A DNA stretch of 64,000 nucleotides. It comes from Stomorhina lunata (taxonomy: Eukaryota; Arthropoda; Insecta; Diptera; Rhiniidae). The notes beneath the pieces are model-generated. The model was not told the origin of the DNA, ran no database searches, and worked only from the letters and a program-made list of their open reading frames with translations. Shown here piece by piece: positions 23,690-33,884 of the stretch. Location: NCBI GenBank assembly GCA_933228675.1, contig OW121740.1:51786174-51850173 (forward strand), written 5' to 3'. Both the position numbers and the translations under genes were made by a program. Position 1 is the first letter of the stretch, and each line of letters begins with the position of its first letter.

Positions 23690-24372
23690 CCCTTTAGGTG
23701 GAAAGGGTATTATAAGTTTGTGCTGATGTATGTAACGCACAGAAATATTTGTCTTAGACCCATCTTTTAGTATACCAATAGGCTTAGATTCACTTTCTGA
23801 GTCAATTTAGCGATGTCTGTCCGTCCGTCCGTCTGGCTGGCTGGACCCCATGTAAACCTTGTAATCAAACTACAGGTCGCAATTCCAAAGGTAATTTGAT
23901 GAAATTTGGCGCAGATCATTTTTTTGATAATGGGACTATGACTATTGAAATTCGCCAAAATCGGTCCATTATTTATGGTACCTCCCATAGGTCCCACTTC
24001 CCGGAATTGATATATTGGCCACAAAGATAAATATTTTTTCATTAAATTTAAAACAAATGCCGCTTATGTAAACTTAAATCAATGTACAAAATTTCGGTCC
24101 ACATTTGACCATAGCTCCCATACATAATTTCTGTAACAACTGTAAGCAATTTGCCACATTTCGAGATAATCGGTCTGCATTTAACCTTAGCTCTCATAGG
24201 TATAAGTCCAAATGACGGAAACAGCTTTAATATATAAGTTTTCAGAAAATGTTTGTATGATGGCAAAATTTAGCAAATATTTGTCTTTATACAGGAAAAA
24301 TAACACCTTTGATCTTAGTGGTGAAGGGTATCGTATGCTGGAGCTTGACCGACTATAGCACTTTCTTTCTTG
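23690..24372 (+). repeat. Common fly interspersed repeat (GGCTGGCTGG type), copy A
   Basis: It starts 'taggtggaaagggtattata' and ends 'gactatagcactttctttcttgtt'. Between are 'cactttctgagtcaatttagcgatgt', CGTCCGTC/GGCTGGCTGG simple sequence, 'catgtaaaccttgtaatcaaactacaggtcgc' and 'ccataggtcccacttcccgga'. I recognise this text as a repeat widespread in higher flies but give no family name. ORFs in it are incidental. It sits head-to-tail with copy B. Confidence 0.75.
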
Positions 24373-25132
24373 TTATACCCTTGAGCACCATAGGTGGAAA
24401 GGGTATTTTAAGTTTATGCGGATGTATGTAACGCATAGAAATATTTGTCTTAGACCCACCTTTTAGTATTCCAATAGGCTTATAATCACTTTCTGAGTCG
24501 ATTTAGCGATGTCCGTCCGTCTGGCTGGACCCCCATGTAAACCTTGTAATCAAACTACAGGTCACAATTCTAAAGATAATTTGATGAAATTTGGCACAGA
24601 TCATTTTTTTGATAATAGGACCATGGCTGTTGAAATTCGTCAAAATCGGTCCATTATTTATGGTACCTACCATAGGTCCCACTTCCCGGAATTGATTTAT
24701 TGGCCACAAATATAAATATTTTTTCCTAAAATTTAAAACAAATACCCCTTATGTAAACTTAAATCACTGTACCGAATTTTGTTGAAATCGGTACACATTT
24801 GGCCATAGCTCCCATACAAACTCTTCTGTCAAAACGCACTAAATGAGACGAAAACCAATAGAAAAAGGCTCATAAATCTGAAGATAATGAGAGTTTTGAG
24901 TTTATTTTTCGCATACGTAATTCTGGTATAATCTGTAATAAATTTGACCCTAGCCACCATATAAGTCAAAATGACAAAAACAGCTTAAATATATAAGTTT
25001 TGAGAAAATGTTTGTATGATGGCAAAATTTAGCAAATATTTGTCTTTATACAAGAAAAAGAACACCTTTTACCATAGTGGTAAAGGGTATCGTATGGTCG
25101 GGCTTGGCCGACTATAGCACTTTCTTTCTTGT
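24373..25132 (+). repeat. Common fly interspersed repeat, copy B
   Basis: Second copy in tandem and the same orientation as copy A. It starts 'ttatacccttgagcaccata' and ends 'cgactatagcactttctttc'. It contains an internal segment (about 24820-24940) absent from copy A, so the two are not a very recent duplication. Confidence 0.75.
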
Positions 25133-25895
25133 TTTTATATAAAATAAGCCAGAAGATGTACTATTTTCTTCCTAAAAATAAACAAAATGGTTGCTAAGAT
25201 TGTTTCTTCGTTTAAATATCCAACATAATATTTTTTAGTGCCGAAAAAGCACCAAAAAAGTAGTCGGACAAATGGCATCATTTTGGTGTAATTTTAAAAT
25301 AGCTCCACAAATCGCAATTTTTTAACGTTATTTGTATTTGTTGACATCATTGAGAGCCGATTTATGCATTAAACACATAGACAACAGCAGGCTACGGGCT
25401 ACAACCTGTCAAAATTAGAATACATGCATTCAAATAGAAATAATTTTTTTAGAGTCGACACAGATACACGACTGCCGACCACCGTTGTAGCTGTAGCCAA
25501 AATTAAACTATTTTCTATTTTTGTTGACGACAATAATAGATTTAGTGCTGTCAACACCATATAATATTAAAATAAATGAGCGATTTAAACCACTTGACTT
25601 TATTTACCATAAATACATTGGGGAGAATTTATGTAAACAATTTACATACTTATCAAATATTTTTATATATGTAATGTATATAATAATATCTAATAAAATA
25701 TTATGTAAAAATTTATATTTATATAACTCTAACTCAATATAAGTAAAATTTTAAAAAGTTATTTTTTAAACTGTCTAACTCACACGCTACGTGTGATAGA
25801 GCTACGTAGTTCATGTTATATAAAAGCATAGTATGTCCATTACAAAATTCATTATATAAAAGAGCATACTTATATCTATATTGTTTTAAGATATG

Positions 25896-26274
25896 TGTTA
25901 ATGCCAAGAGGCCATTTTCAGCCTTTTGCATTAATATCAGTGATGAGCAAAGAAATCCTATTTGTTCATCATATATAAAAACGCCTAAATCCTGCTGTCA
26001 AAACGGTCAAATGTCTAACAGACTGCTTCCGTTTTGACCTTATCCAAATTCGGTCTTATTGTTCCAACTCCCGAAGAGAAAGGTAACTCATCCTAATAAA
26101 TAAAATTTCATATTTTCTCCAATTCCAAACTAATTACATTTGTTTAATTTATTTATTTCCAAATTGCGAATGGTTTGTATAATTGTCGAGCAAACAGTAC
26201 AAAAATCCACCGATTCCCACCGAAAACTGATCTGAACCTATTTCCAACCAGCTACTTTTGTCCTCATCCAATCA
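25896..26274 (+). mobile_element. Solo LTR (379 bp) with 5-bp duplication ATATG
   Basis: The insert begins TGTTAATGCC and ends CCAATCA, giving the TG...CA ends of an LTR, and is flanked by ATATG on both sides (25891-25895, 26275-26279). It has a TATA-like ATATATAAAAACG near 25971 and AATAAA near 26095, as in LTR promoters and poly(A) signals. The empty site in the sister TIR copies confirms the boundaries. The 5-bp duplication is usual for BEL/Pao or copia-type elements; no internal region remains, so the superfamily is open. Orientation is inferred from the order TATA before AATAAA. Confidence 0.8.
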
Positions 26275-26583
26275 ATATGCGAACTTTTATAGAAAAAAGT
26301 CTGTTGCAGAAATAAGTTTATAGTATATGAGCTCTTAATCCATAATAAAGAATATTATAAGAATATAAAAGATTTTCAGTAGCTTTTGTTTGATGCCAAA
26401 AAAGTTAATACCGGATATAAACTACTAAAGTTATACCGTATTACTCTTGAAATTTAAAAAGCGCATAACTCTTAAACTATAAGAGATCACACCTAAATCT
26501 TTCAATAATTTTTTTTATATAGACATACTATCAGGTACAGGAAAACGGAGGTTAATTAATAAAATTAATTTATGTCGTTTTTA

Positions 26584-26778
26584 CAGTACGTTTACACACG
26601 TAGGTGACTTGTTACAAGTTGTGTATACGTATTCTTCTGACATGCAAGTAAAAAAATCACTGGCAATCAAAATCGCTTGCAAGTGAGCCCACAACTTGCA
26701 GAAGTGTGATTGTGTTAGTAAAAACATATAAATGTACTGAGCTTTTTTTCACTTGCACTTGCATGTGTAAATGCCGTG
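26584..26778. mobile_element. 195-bp MITE with TA duplication
   Basis: Insert absent from the sister copies of the 1.03-kb element. Ends are CAGTACGTTTACACACG and the imperfect inverse CATGTGTAAATGCCGTG, flanked by TA (26582-26583 and 26779-26780). It is non-coding. TA duplication suggests mobilisation by a Tc1/mariner-type or PIF-type transposase. Confidence 0.7.
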
Positions 26779-28231
26779 TAATCAAAATTTAAATTATTTT
26801 GTCCATCTTATAAACGCGATATTGGCACCACTCATAAACATTTGTTTCGAAATGTAGCTGCCTTCTTAAATGTAGCTGCCGTCCCCAAATAATTAATTAG
26901 CTGACTACGAGGCGACGATTGCAGCCAACGACTTTTGTAGTCGGTGTTCGTGTAGCCTGCTGTTGTCTATGTGTTTAATGCATTAATCATTAAAGTAAAC
27001 ATAATTTTGCCAGTTATTTTAAAGTTGCCCAAATGGCGAAACCCAAATCATACACTAGTGAAGATATACGAAAAGTCATTAGAAAAAACTTCGAGGAAGG
27101 AAAAACTGTCCGAAAAATTAGTGGTATAATTGGAAGACCAAAATTAACTGTCCATGATTTTGGTATCGCTTAAGCAATTTAGTTAAAAATAAACCAAAAT
27201 CTGGAACACCAAAATTGTTTACTAGCACGGATGAACGGTGGATTGTCTAACAGGTTAAAAACAAATCCTAAAATTAGTGCTCCAAAACTGGCTAGTGAAA
27301 TCTCTAAACACATAAAGGAAGATGGCAATCCAGAAACGGTGAGATTAGTACTCCGAAAAAATAATTATAATGGAAGAGTCGTACATAAAAAGCTAATAGA
27401 AATAAGCGCATAGAGTTCGTAAAAATGTACAAAAATATGGACATATCATCCTGGAATAAGGTATTATTTACAGACGAAAGCAAATTTTAATTTGTATAGG
27501 TCCGACGGACAGTCCTACGTCTGGCGAAAACCCAACGAAGAGCTAAAAGAAAGAAATTTAAAAGCTACTGTTAAGCATGGCGGCGCACTATGGTATTTCT
27601 GCTGCAAAAAAGGCATTTTTTGACTATCACTTTTCAAAAATCTAATAATGCCATTTCATAGAGAAGAATCTGGCAATGAAAAATCTATATTTTTTTCCTA
27701 AGATATATATACATATATATAGAAAAAATCGGTTGAAGTCAGCTAAATGTTGTGAAACAAAAATTTATGGTAAAATTATTGAAATTTAAAGGCTTATGTA
27801 TCGAAGATATTTCAAGTGGCAAAATGTAGGTGTGAATTTTATTAAAGTCTGAGATCTTGTGTTTGTTTTAAAGAAAAAAAGTTTACTGCACACATAGTTT
27901 GGGAGATATGAGCGCATCAAGATTGTCCTATAAAATTTAGCATTGGCAGTTTTCGTTGGAGAAAAAGTCAGTTGGCTCGGTTTACCTCCGTGCTCTTAGT
28001 ATAATGAAATGAAAGACAAAAGGCTTTTCTTTCGAATTAGCTAAAAAAAATTTAGCAACTTTTGTCAAACTTTTGAAAAAATCAAAATTTAGTAAAAAAA
28101 GTCAGGAATATTGCTTATAATAAAAAACCATTGCATACCTTCAGGCTTAAGTTTTTAATCAAATTGCAGTTATTAATCCTAACATTAGCTCTTTTATAAC
28201 AACAATTTATTAATAATTTATTGACAGCTAT

Positions 28232-28429
28232 TTGGAAAAAGTGCATAAGAAATTAAAAAAAAACAAAACCACATGTATTAATAAGAAAATTAATGTAAAA
28301 ACAAATACCGATGTTTTTCATCGTTTACTTGAGTCTTCTGATCCATATATAAGTAATTTAAGACGACAACCTTATAAAAATGTTTCGGAATTGGATGATG
28401 AAGTTAAGGAAATGATAATTAATGAATAA
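28232..28429 (+). CDS. Unrecognised short ORF inside the Transib-type element
   Basis: Sixty-five codons rich in Lys and Asn, with 'KVHKKLKKNKTTC' and 'VFHRLLESSDPYISNLRRQP', ending in an acidic 'ELDDEVKEM' stretch. I recognise no domain. It could be a fragment of a lost internal gene of the element, or chance. There is no sign of a promoter or of conservation in the other Transib-like copy. Confidence 0.25.
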   Translation: MEKVHKKLKKNKTTCINKKINVKTNTDVFHRLLESSDPYISNLRRQPYKNVSELDDEVKEMIINE

Positions 28430-28440
28430 AATATTTAAAT

Positions 28441-29215
28441 ATTGGCTTTAACCGGATTTCAACCGAAATTGGTAGAACTCTTTTTTAGATCAGAAAATAA
28501 AAGTGTGCCGAATTTTATCAAATTGTGGGTTATACATTGAAATGTGAAAAAATGGGGGTCCAAGGGGGCTACCTCAAGGAGTCGTCGGATTTGAACCAAA
28601 ATTAGTAGGGCTCTTTTCTAGATCAAAAAATAGAAGTGTGCCAAATTTTATCAAATTCTATTGAAAATTGGGGTTTATACATTGAGAAGAAAAATAAGTG
28701 AAAAAATGGGGGTCCAAGGGAGGTACCTCAAAGAGTCGTCGGATTTCAACCAAAATTAGTAAGGCTTTTTTCTGGATCAAAAAATAGAAGTGTGCCAAAT
28801 TTTATTAAATTCTATTGAAAATTGGGGTTTATACATTGAGAAGAAAAATAAGTGAAAAAATGGGGGTCCAAGGGCGGTACCTTAAGGAGTCGTCGGATTT
28901 CAACCAAAACTAGTGGAGCTCTTTTCTTGGTCAAATAATAGAGTTATGCCGATTTTTATGAAATTCTGTTCAAAATTGCGAGTTATACATTGAGAAGAAA
29001 AATAAGTGAAAAAATGGGGGTCCAAGGGAGGTACCTCAAAGAGTCGTCGGATTTCAACCAAAATTGGTAAGGCTTTTTTCTGGATCAAAAAATAGAAGTG
29101 TGCCAAATTTTATTAAATTCTATTGAAAATTGGGGTTTATACATTGAGAAGAAAAATAAGTAAAAAAATGGGGGTCCAAGGGAGGTACCTCAAGGAGTCG
29201 TCGGATTTCAAAGTT
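28441..29215 (+). repeat. 154-bp tandem repeat, about five units, inside the Transib-type element
   Basis: The phrase GTCGTCGGATTT recurs at 28581, 28735, 28889, 29043 and 29197, an exact 154-bp period; a more diverged first unit starts near 28441. Units share 'gtgccaaattttat', 'aaattggggtttatacattgagaag' and 'aaaatgggggtccaaggg'. Identity between units looks high, so the array probably expanded by unequal exchange or slippage after the element formed. Confidence 0.93.
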
Positions 29216-29889
29216 TTTTTGAATTTTTCTTATCTATATAAAACTAAATAAATGTGCCAAATTTCATCGTTGTAGGATAACTCCTTCTATTTTTTGCAGT
29301 TAGATGTATGAAGAAATCTCACTGTGCGGCGGTTCTGTTATTGTTTGGGGTTGCATGGCGGCCTCTGGGGCTTGTAAAGTTGTGTATAACAAATAGACTT
29401 ATGGACCAGACTAAATATTTATCTATTTTAAAGCAGAATTTCGTACCAAGTGTCGAAAGATTAGGAATTAAGAACACATTCCAATTTTATCAGGACATCG
29501 ATCCAAAGCATAAAGCACATTCAGTACGGATGTGGCTACTCTATAACTGTCCTCATATGCTCGAAACACCAGCACAATCTCCGGACATGAACGCAATTGA
29601 ACATTTATGGGCACATTTAGAAATTCAGTTAAAAAAATATACAATATCAAACAAAAATTACCTTATAAAAGCAATAAAAGATGAATGGGTAAAAATTGAA
29701 TCTTCTGTGTGCAGAAATTTTGGTGGAATCAATGCCGAGGCGCTTAGATGCAGTTATTAAAGCCAAAGGATTACCAACCAAGTATCGTGTGGTTAAATTT
29801 CAAGGGCCGATGTTGATTTTGAATAAAACACAAACTATTTAGGAAATTATTGTAATTTTATTTTATTATCATATATTAGTATTACTCAA

Positions 29890-30345
29890 TTATATATGGA
29901 ACAAAATATCGGCCAAACGGGCGCCGCGACCACGGCGGCACACCTCCATCCTCTGGTCCAAATTTTCGATGACCCTGAGGCATAATGGAGGTTCTATGCC
30001 GTTAATGTGCCGACATATCTCATCCTTTAGCTGTTGAATTGTTGCTGGCTTATCGACATACACCTTTTCTTTCAAATAACCCCAAAGAAAAAAGTCCAAC
30101 GGTGTCAAATCACATGATCTTGGTGGCCAATTGATATCGCCATTACGTGAGATAACACGGCCATTGAATTTGTTGCGCTAAAGAGCCATTGTTTCGTTAG
30201 CTGTGTGGCAAGTAGCACTGTCCTGCTGAAACCACATAACGTCCATATCCATATCTGACAATTCGGGCCATAAAAAGTTCGTTATTATCTCACGATAGCG
30301 AACAACATTCACAGTAACTGCCTGACCGGCCTCATTTTGGAATGT
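29890..30345 (-). pseudogene. DD41D mariner transposase, C-terminal part
   Basis: The minus strand reads WFQQDSATCHTANE (second catalytic Asp), RVISRNGDINWPPRSCDLTP, then LDFFLWGYLKEKVY (third Asp), and ends GRGARLADILFHI at the stop at 29890. Exactly 41 residues lie between the two Asp, as in rosa-type DD41D mariners. There is a stop between them (after 'MAL') and everything upstream of about 30345 is lost. It is a different family from the copies at 49613 and 57559. Confidence 0.8.
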
Positions 30346-30560
30346 TACTCTTCGTCTAATCTACGAAGCTCATTTGCTCTTTATCATATAACTTTTTTAT
30401 GTTTGAAAAAATTTCGCTCATTTTTTCAACAACGTTCGCTGACAATGGAAGCTTGCAGAGTGTGGACGTACGCTGGCCACCCATTTTTTTAAAGTTGATT
30501 TTCGCAGGTTTGTAGTCGTCGCAGCGACGAAGAGTAACTTTAGTGTAACTTTTTACATAT
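30346..30560 (-). other. Unrecognised coding-like fragment
   Basis: The minus strand reads 'PLSANVVEKMSEIFSNIKKL' followed by 'YDKEQMSFVD' without a stop, abutting the mariner fragment. It looks like a remnant of another mobile-element protein but I do not recognise it. Chance cannot be excluded. Confidence 0.3.
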
Positions 30561-30564
30561 TAAT

Positions 30565-31206
30565 TATACGCTTCACCACTATAGGTGGAAAGGGTATTAT
30601 AAGCTTGTGCTGATGTATGTAACGCATAGAAATATTTGTCTTAGTATACCAATAGGCTTAGAATCACTTTCTGAGTCGATTTGGAGATGTCCGTCTGGCT
30701 GGCTGGCTCGACGGCTGCCTGGCTGGACCCCCATGTAAACCTTGTAATCAAACTACAGGTCGCAATTCTAAAGATAATTTGATGAAATTTGGCACAGATC
30801 ATTTTTTTGATAATGGGACCATGGCTACTGAAATTGGTCAAAATCGGTCCATTATTTATGGTACCTCCCATAGGTCCCACTTCCCGGAATTGATATATTG
30901 GCCACAAATATCAATATTTTTTCATGAAATTTAAATCAAATATTGCTTATGTAAACTAAAATCACTGTACCAAATTTCGGTAAAATCGGTCCACATTTTA
31001 CCATAGCTTCCTTACAAACTTTTCTTTAAAAACGCACTAAATGAGACAAAAATCACTAAAACGCTCGTAAATCTGAAGATAATGGGAATTTTAAGTTTAT
31101 AGCATACATAATTTTTGTAACAACTGCAATCAATTTGCTCAATTTCGAGATAATCGGTCCACATTTGACCCTAGCTCTCATATAAGTCCAAATGCCAAAT
31201 GTATGA
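30565..31206 (+). repeat. Common fly interspersed repeat, copy C (right end replaced by mariner)
   Basis: Same text as copies A and B: 'ataggtggaaagggtattata', GGCTGGCTGG, 'catgtaaaccttgtaatcaaactacaggtcgc', 'ccataggtcccacttcccgga'. It loses homology at about 31206, where mariner sequence begins in mid-gene, so the join is a deletion or rearrangement and not a clean insertion. Confidence 0.7.
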
Positions 31207-31649
31207 TGCGCAAAATCTTCCATAAAGTTGATGGACAAAGCTCCAATTGCTGTGCACGGTGGCGAATCGATTCATTCGGGTCCTCTTCAACACTTTGCTC
31301 TACAGCGGAAATTGTTTCTTCATTGCGCACTGTTCGACGTCGCTGCGGATGCGTATTATCACATAGAGTAAACGTAGTGCGAAAACGATCCATGGTTAAC
31401 CGAATTAATTGCTCTGATGGACGATTATGTCGACCATAAAATGGACGGAGCTTGCGGTAAACTTCGCGAACTGAACCATTATTTTCGAAATAAATTTGCA
31501 CGATTTGCAAGCGTTGTTCTTTTGTCAACCTGTTCATGATGAAATGTCAAACCAAACTAAATATTAATCACTTGACAGCTGACAAAATGGCCGCCAGTTA
31601 AAAAAGTGGTGCCAACTTAAAGTTCTATACCTCAATAAAAAACACCCGA
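31207..31649 (-). mobile_element. DD41D mariner, 5' third only
   Basis: It has the right terminal repeat (inverse of GGGTGTTTTTTATTGAGG, ending near 31649) and an N-terminal coding block from MNRLTKEQRLQIVQIYFENN to 'SVEEDPNESIRHRAQQLELC'. It then stops abruptly at 31207, joined to the fly repeat. Nearly identical at the protein level to the copies at 49613-50873 and 57559-58862. The catalytic domain is absent. Confidence 0.85.
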
Positions 31650-31679
31650 TATATTCGGAATCCTTATGAAATATTAAGA

Positions 31680-33000
31680 CGATTGAGCGATGTCCTTCTG
31701 TCTGTCCGTCTGTTGTCGGCACGATAAGACCTTAACGAACGGATATAGGTCACTGAAATTTGGCATAAATATTAATTTTTTTAGAAAATTTTGGTATTAA
31801 AATCTGGCAAAATCGATTTACATTTGACCATAGCTCCCGTATAACCTTGTCTAGGCTAATCGCTTTCTTGCTTATAAATGACAAATTATAACAGCTATGA
31901 TGATAACATTTGGCATATAAAATCTCATCGAAATAGGCTTACATATAACCATAGCTCCCATACAAAACATGGAAACAGCCTGAATTTCACCATAAATACA
32001 CTTGAATGCCAGTAAATGATCGACTGTAATAGCTATGGCCACTAAATTTACCACAAGAAAGTCTTATACGAATACCAGCCAACGTGCCAAATTCGGTTAC
32101 AATTGGTCCTCATTTGATCCCATATAAAAAATTTACGGATACATAAAAATACAAAAAAAATACCATATGTCCGTCAGATAAAAGCGCGATAGCACCTTAA
32201 CGAAAAGAGCTAGAGGGACAATGTTTTAGAAAAATATTTTGAATATCTTAAAGAAGTTGTGTATTGAAAATGGACAAAATCGGTTAACATTTAGTTAGAG
32301 CTCCCATATAACCTCGCCCCGGGAATCACATTAATGCTGATAAATTGAATACAATTGTAATAGCTATGACAACTAAATTTAGAATAGAAAAGTTATATGT
32401 AACTATTGGTCAGTATATCAAATTTTATAGGAATCGGTCCATATTTGACTATAGCTTTGGAGTGGTTCCACAGCTATGGCCACTAAATTTTACAAGAATA
32501 AGCTTTATATAAATACTAGTGTGTACAATTTCATGACAATCGGTCAACTATAGTTCTTTTACATATATAAGTTATATAGTTCTTATACATATATATATTA
32601 TAACATCCCTATTTTATATCTACATTCAAAAAGATTTGGTGGTACATGGAACTCCTAACAAAATATATGGACCTGCCGTATTACAATCAACCTGTTTGGC
32701 CTAACTATTAAGCATTATTATTAATGTTATGTGACTATACTCGGTTATGAGACCAAATTATGTGCAAAGTAAATACCTAGAAAACCACTAAGAATGTTTT
32801 AATGTTGAACTAGGTATAAAGCCACAGCAACCGAATTTAGTCCAAATATTTTACCAACGATACCAGCAAGCGCAAACATTTTTTTCGAATTCGGTCCACA
32901 TTTTGAATTAGCTGCAACCTCATAGAAATATGAGATAAATTTTTAAGTTTAACACAACTAATGTTGGGTAAATAAGATTCGGCACAGCCGAACATGTTTT
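31680..33000 (-). repeat. Decayed dispersed fly repeats
   Basis: Non-coding, with several 'catttgaccatagctcccatata' type phrases and 'gtccttctgtctgtccgtctgttgtcggcacgataagacc'. It ends in TTCGGC-ACA-GCCGAA (about 32980-32995), a small perfect hairpin seen at the ends of such repeats. Part of it is an inverted match to 17541-18345. No gene is seen. Confidence 0.55.
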
Positions 33001-33004
33001 TCCG

Positions 33005-33260
33005 TCCGATCCAAACAAATTTATCTTTTTTTTCATCTGACCACAATATATTTTTCCACGTTTGGCGGTAGAGATGTTGTTTGGCAAATTTTACTATTTT
33101 CTTAATATTTCTTTTTTTTTGCTTAAAAGAGGTACATTTCTTGGCGTACGACCCATAAGCCCAACTTCCTGGAATCTGTTTTGTATTGTGCAACTCGACA
33201 TATTTGCACACAACTTTTTTTTAATTAAATTTGACGATTTAAATGGGTATTTTTTAGAGT
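33005..33260 (-). pseudogene. Tc1-like transposase fragment
   Basis: The minus strand gives 'SYAKKCTSFKQKKRNIKKIV' then 'KFAKQHLYRQTWKNILWSDE', covering the linker and the first catalytic Asp (WSDE) of a Tc1-type transposase. A possible second reading ('GLMGRTP') upstream suggests a frameshift. Sequence to about 33550 on the right may hold the decayed N-terminus. The C-terminal half is missing. Confidence 0.7.
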
Positions 33261-33880
33261 AACGTACTAAAAGTTGGTCGAATCGTGTCGAGGTTTTACG
33301 TTTCTTCCACGGTTTTCTGGGGTTTTATTTTAATGAAGTGCATTATAAACCTTACACAACAACAATTTAGAAACTGAGCAATTTTTTCAATGGAAATCCA
33401 TTATCTTTAAATTCTGAATCTAGTTTGAGCACCACGACCCATTTTTTTGGAGTTTTAATTTGACACGATTGAAAATCAAAACTTTTTGAATAAGGCAAAA
33501 GTTCTCTATTAATCTGGATTTATTAAATTTTTCGTCTTACCTTAAAAAAAATCGGTGATTTTAAAGTAATACAGTCAATTTTATGTGTACGTTCCTATTA
33601 TTTTTTCCAACTAAAATTGGTAGTATTTTTACTTTTTTTTAATAAAAAATAATTAAAGAGTAACCGAGTGAAACAGTTTATAAAATACCGTTAGATTTAA
33701 AAGAATTCGACACTGCTTAAAAATAAGAAAAGTCTAACCAGAAAAAGTTTGAAGCATGTTAACAGCGAGTATGAGATCGTTCTTATTATTTTTACCACCA
33801 CTGTACATATATAGGCCTTAAAAAATATATCCTTGGAGAGAGTAAAAAATATGGATCCCACGTTCTAGAAAAATGGGTGC
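33261..33880. other. AT-rich spacer, possible decayed Tc1 5' end
   Basis: No intact gene. A CAGTCAATTTTATGTGTACG phrase near 33574 could be a Tc1-type terminal repeat, but no partner was found. Confidence 0.35.
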
Positions 33881-33884
33881 TTCT

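Larger units (their letters stand above)
25367..26980 (-). mobile_element. 1.03-kb TIR element, copy 3, carrying a solo LTR and a MITE
   Basis: Inverse orientation to copies 1 and 2. It starts CATTAAACACATAGACAACA at 25367 and ends with the inverse at 26980; flanks show no clear direct duplication. Removing the solo LTR plus one duplication (384 bp) and the MITE plus TA (197 bp) leaves about 1033 bp, matching the other copies. The insertion boundaries are clear because intact copies exist at 20101 and 21127. Confidence 0.85.
27586..29326 (+). mobile_element. Transib-type DNA transposon with RSS-like ends (non-autonomous)
   Basis: Ends CACTATGG... and ...CACTGTG are flanked by an exact 5-bp GC-rich duplication CGGCG (27581-27585, 29327-29331). 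Deleting the insert plus one CGGCG restores the Tc1 codons for KHGGGSVIVWGC, proving the boundaries. The left end reads CACTATG, 12-bp spacer (27593-27604), CAAAAAAGG. The right end read inward is CACAGTG, 23-bp spacer, CAAAAAATA. CACWATG-type heptamers, a poly-A nonamer and 5-bp GC-rich duplications are known Transib traits, and CACAGTG is the V(D)J recombination-signal heptamer. Inside are AT-rich sequence, one unrecognised 65-codon ORF (28232-28429) and a 154-bp tandem array. No RAG1-like transposase is seen, so it would need one in trans. Confidence 0.87.
27033..29842 (+). pseudogene. Tc1-like (DD34E) transposase gene split by a Transib-type element
   Basis: The ATG at 27033 opens an HTH region (MAKPKSYTSEDIRKVIRK; 'KTVRKISGIIGRP'). 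Then come 'NPKISAPKLASEIS', 'GNPETVRLVLRKNNY', FTDESKF (first catalytic Asp, about 27470) and 'RKPNEELKERNLKATVKHG' up to 27585. After the insert the gene resumes as GGSVIVWGCMAASG (29327 on) and contains FYQDIDPKHKAHS (second Asp) and TPAQSPDMNAIEHLW (Glu). There are 34 residues between the second Asp and the Glu, so it is DD34E. The end is MPRRLDAVIKAKGLPTKY and the stop is at 29840-29842. Frameshifts in the N-terminal half and near 29720 kill it independently of the insertion. Tc1 transposases cut and paste at TA sites. Confidence 0.88.

Noticed and set aside
23690..25132. ORFs such as MWPIYQFREVGPMGG in the common fly repeat
   Set aside because: The same short frame recurs in every copy because the repeat recurs; no domain, and the frame is not kept open beyond ~90 codons.
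28441..29215. CRISPR-like regular repeats (also 2080-4375 and 38833-38985)
   Set aside because: Units are contiguous or degenerate with no unique spacers, and the DNA is eukaryotic.
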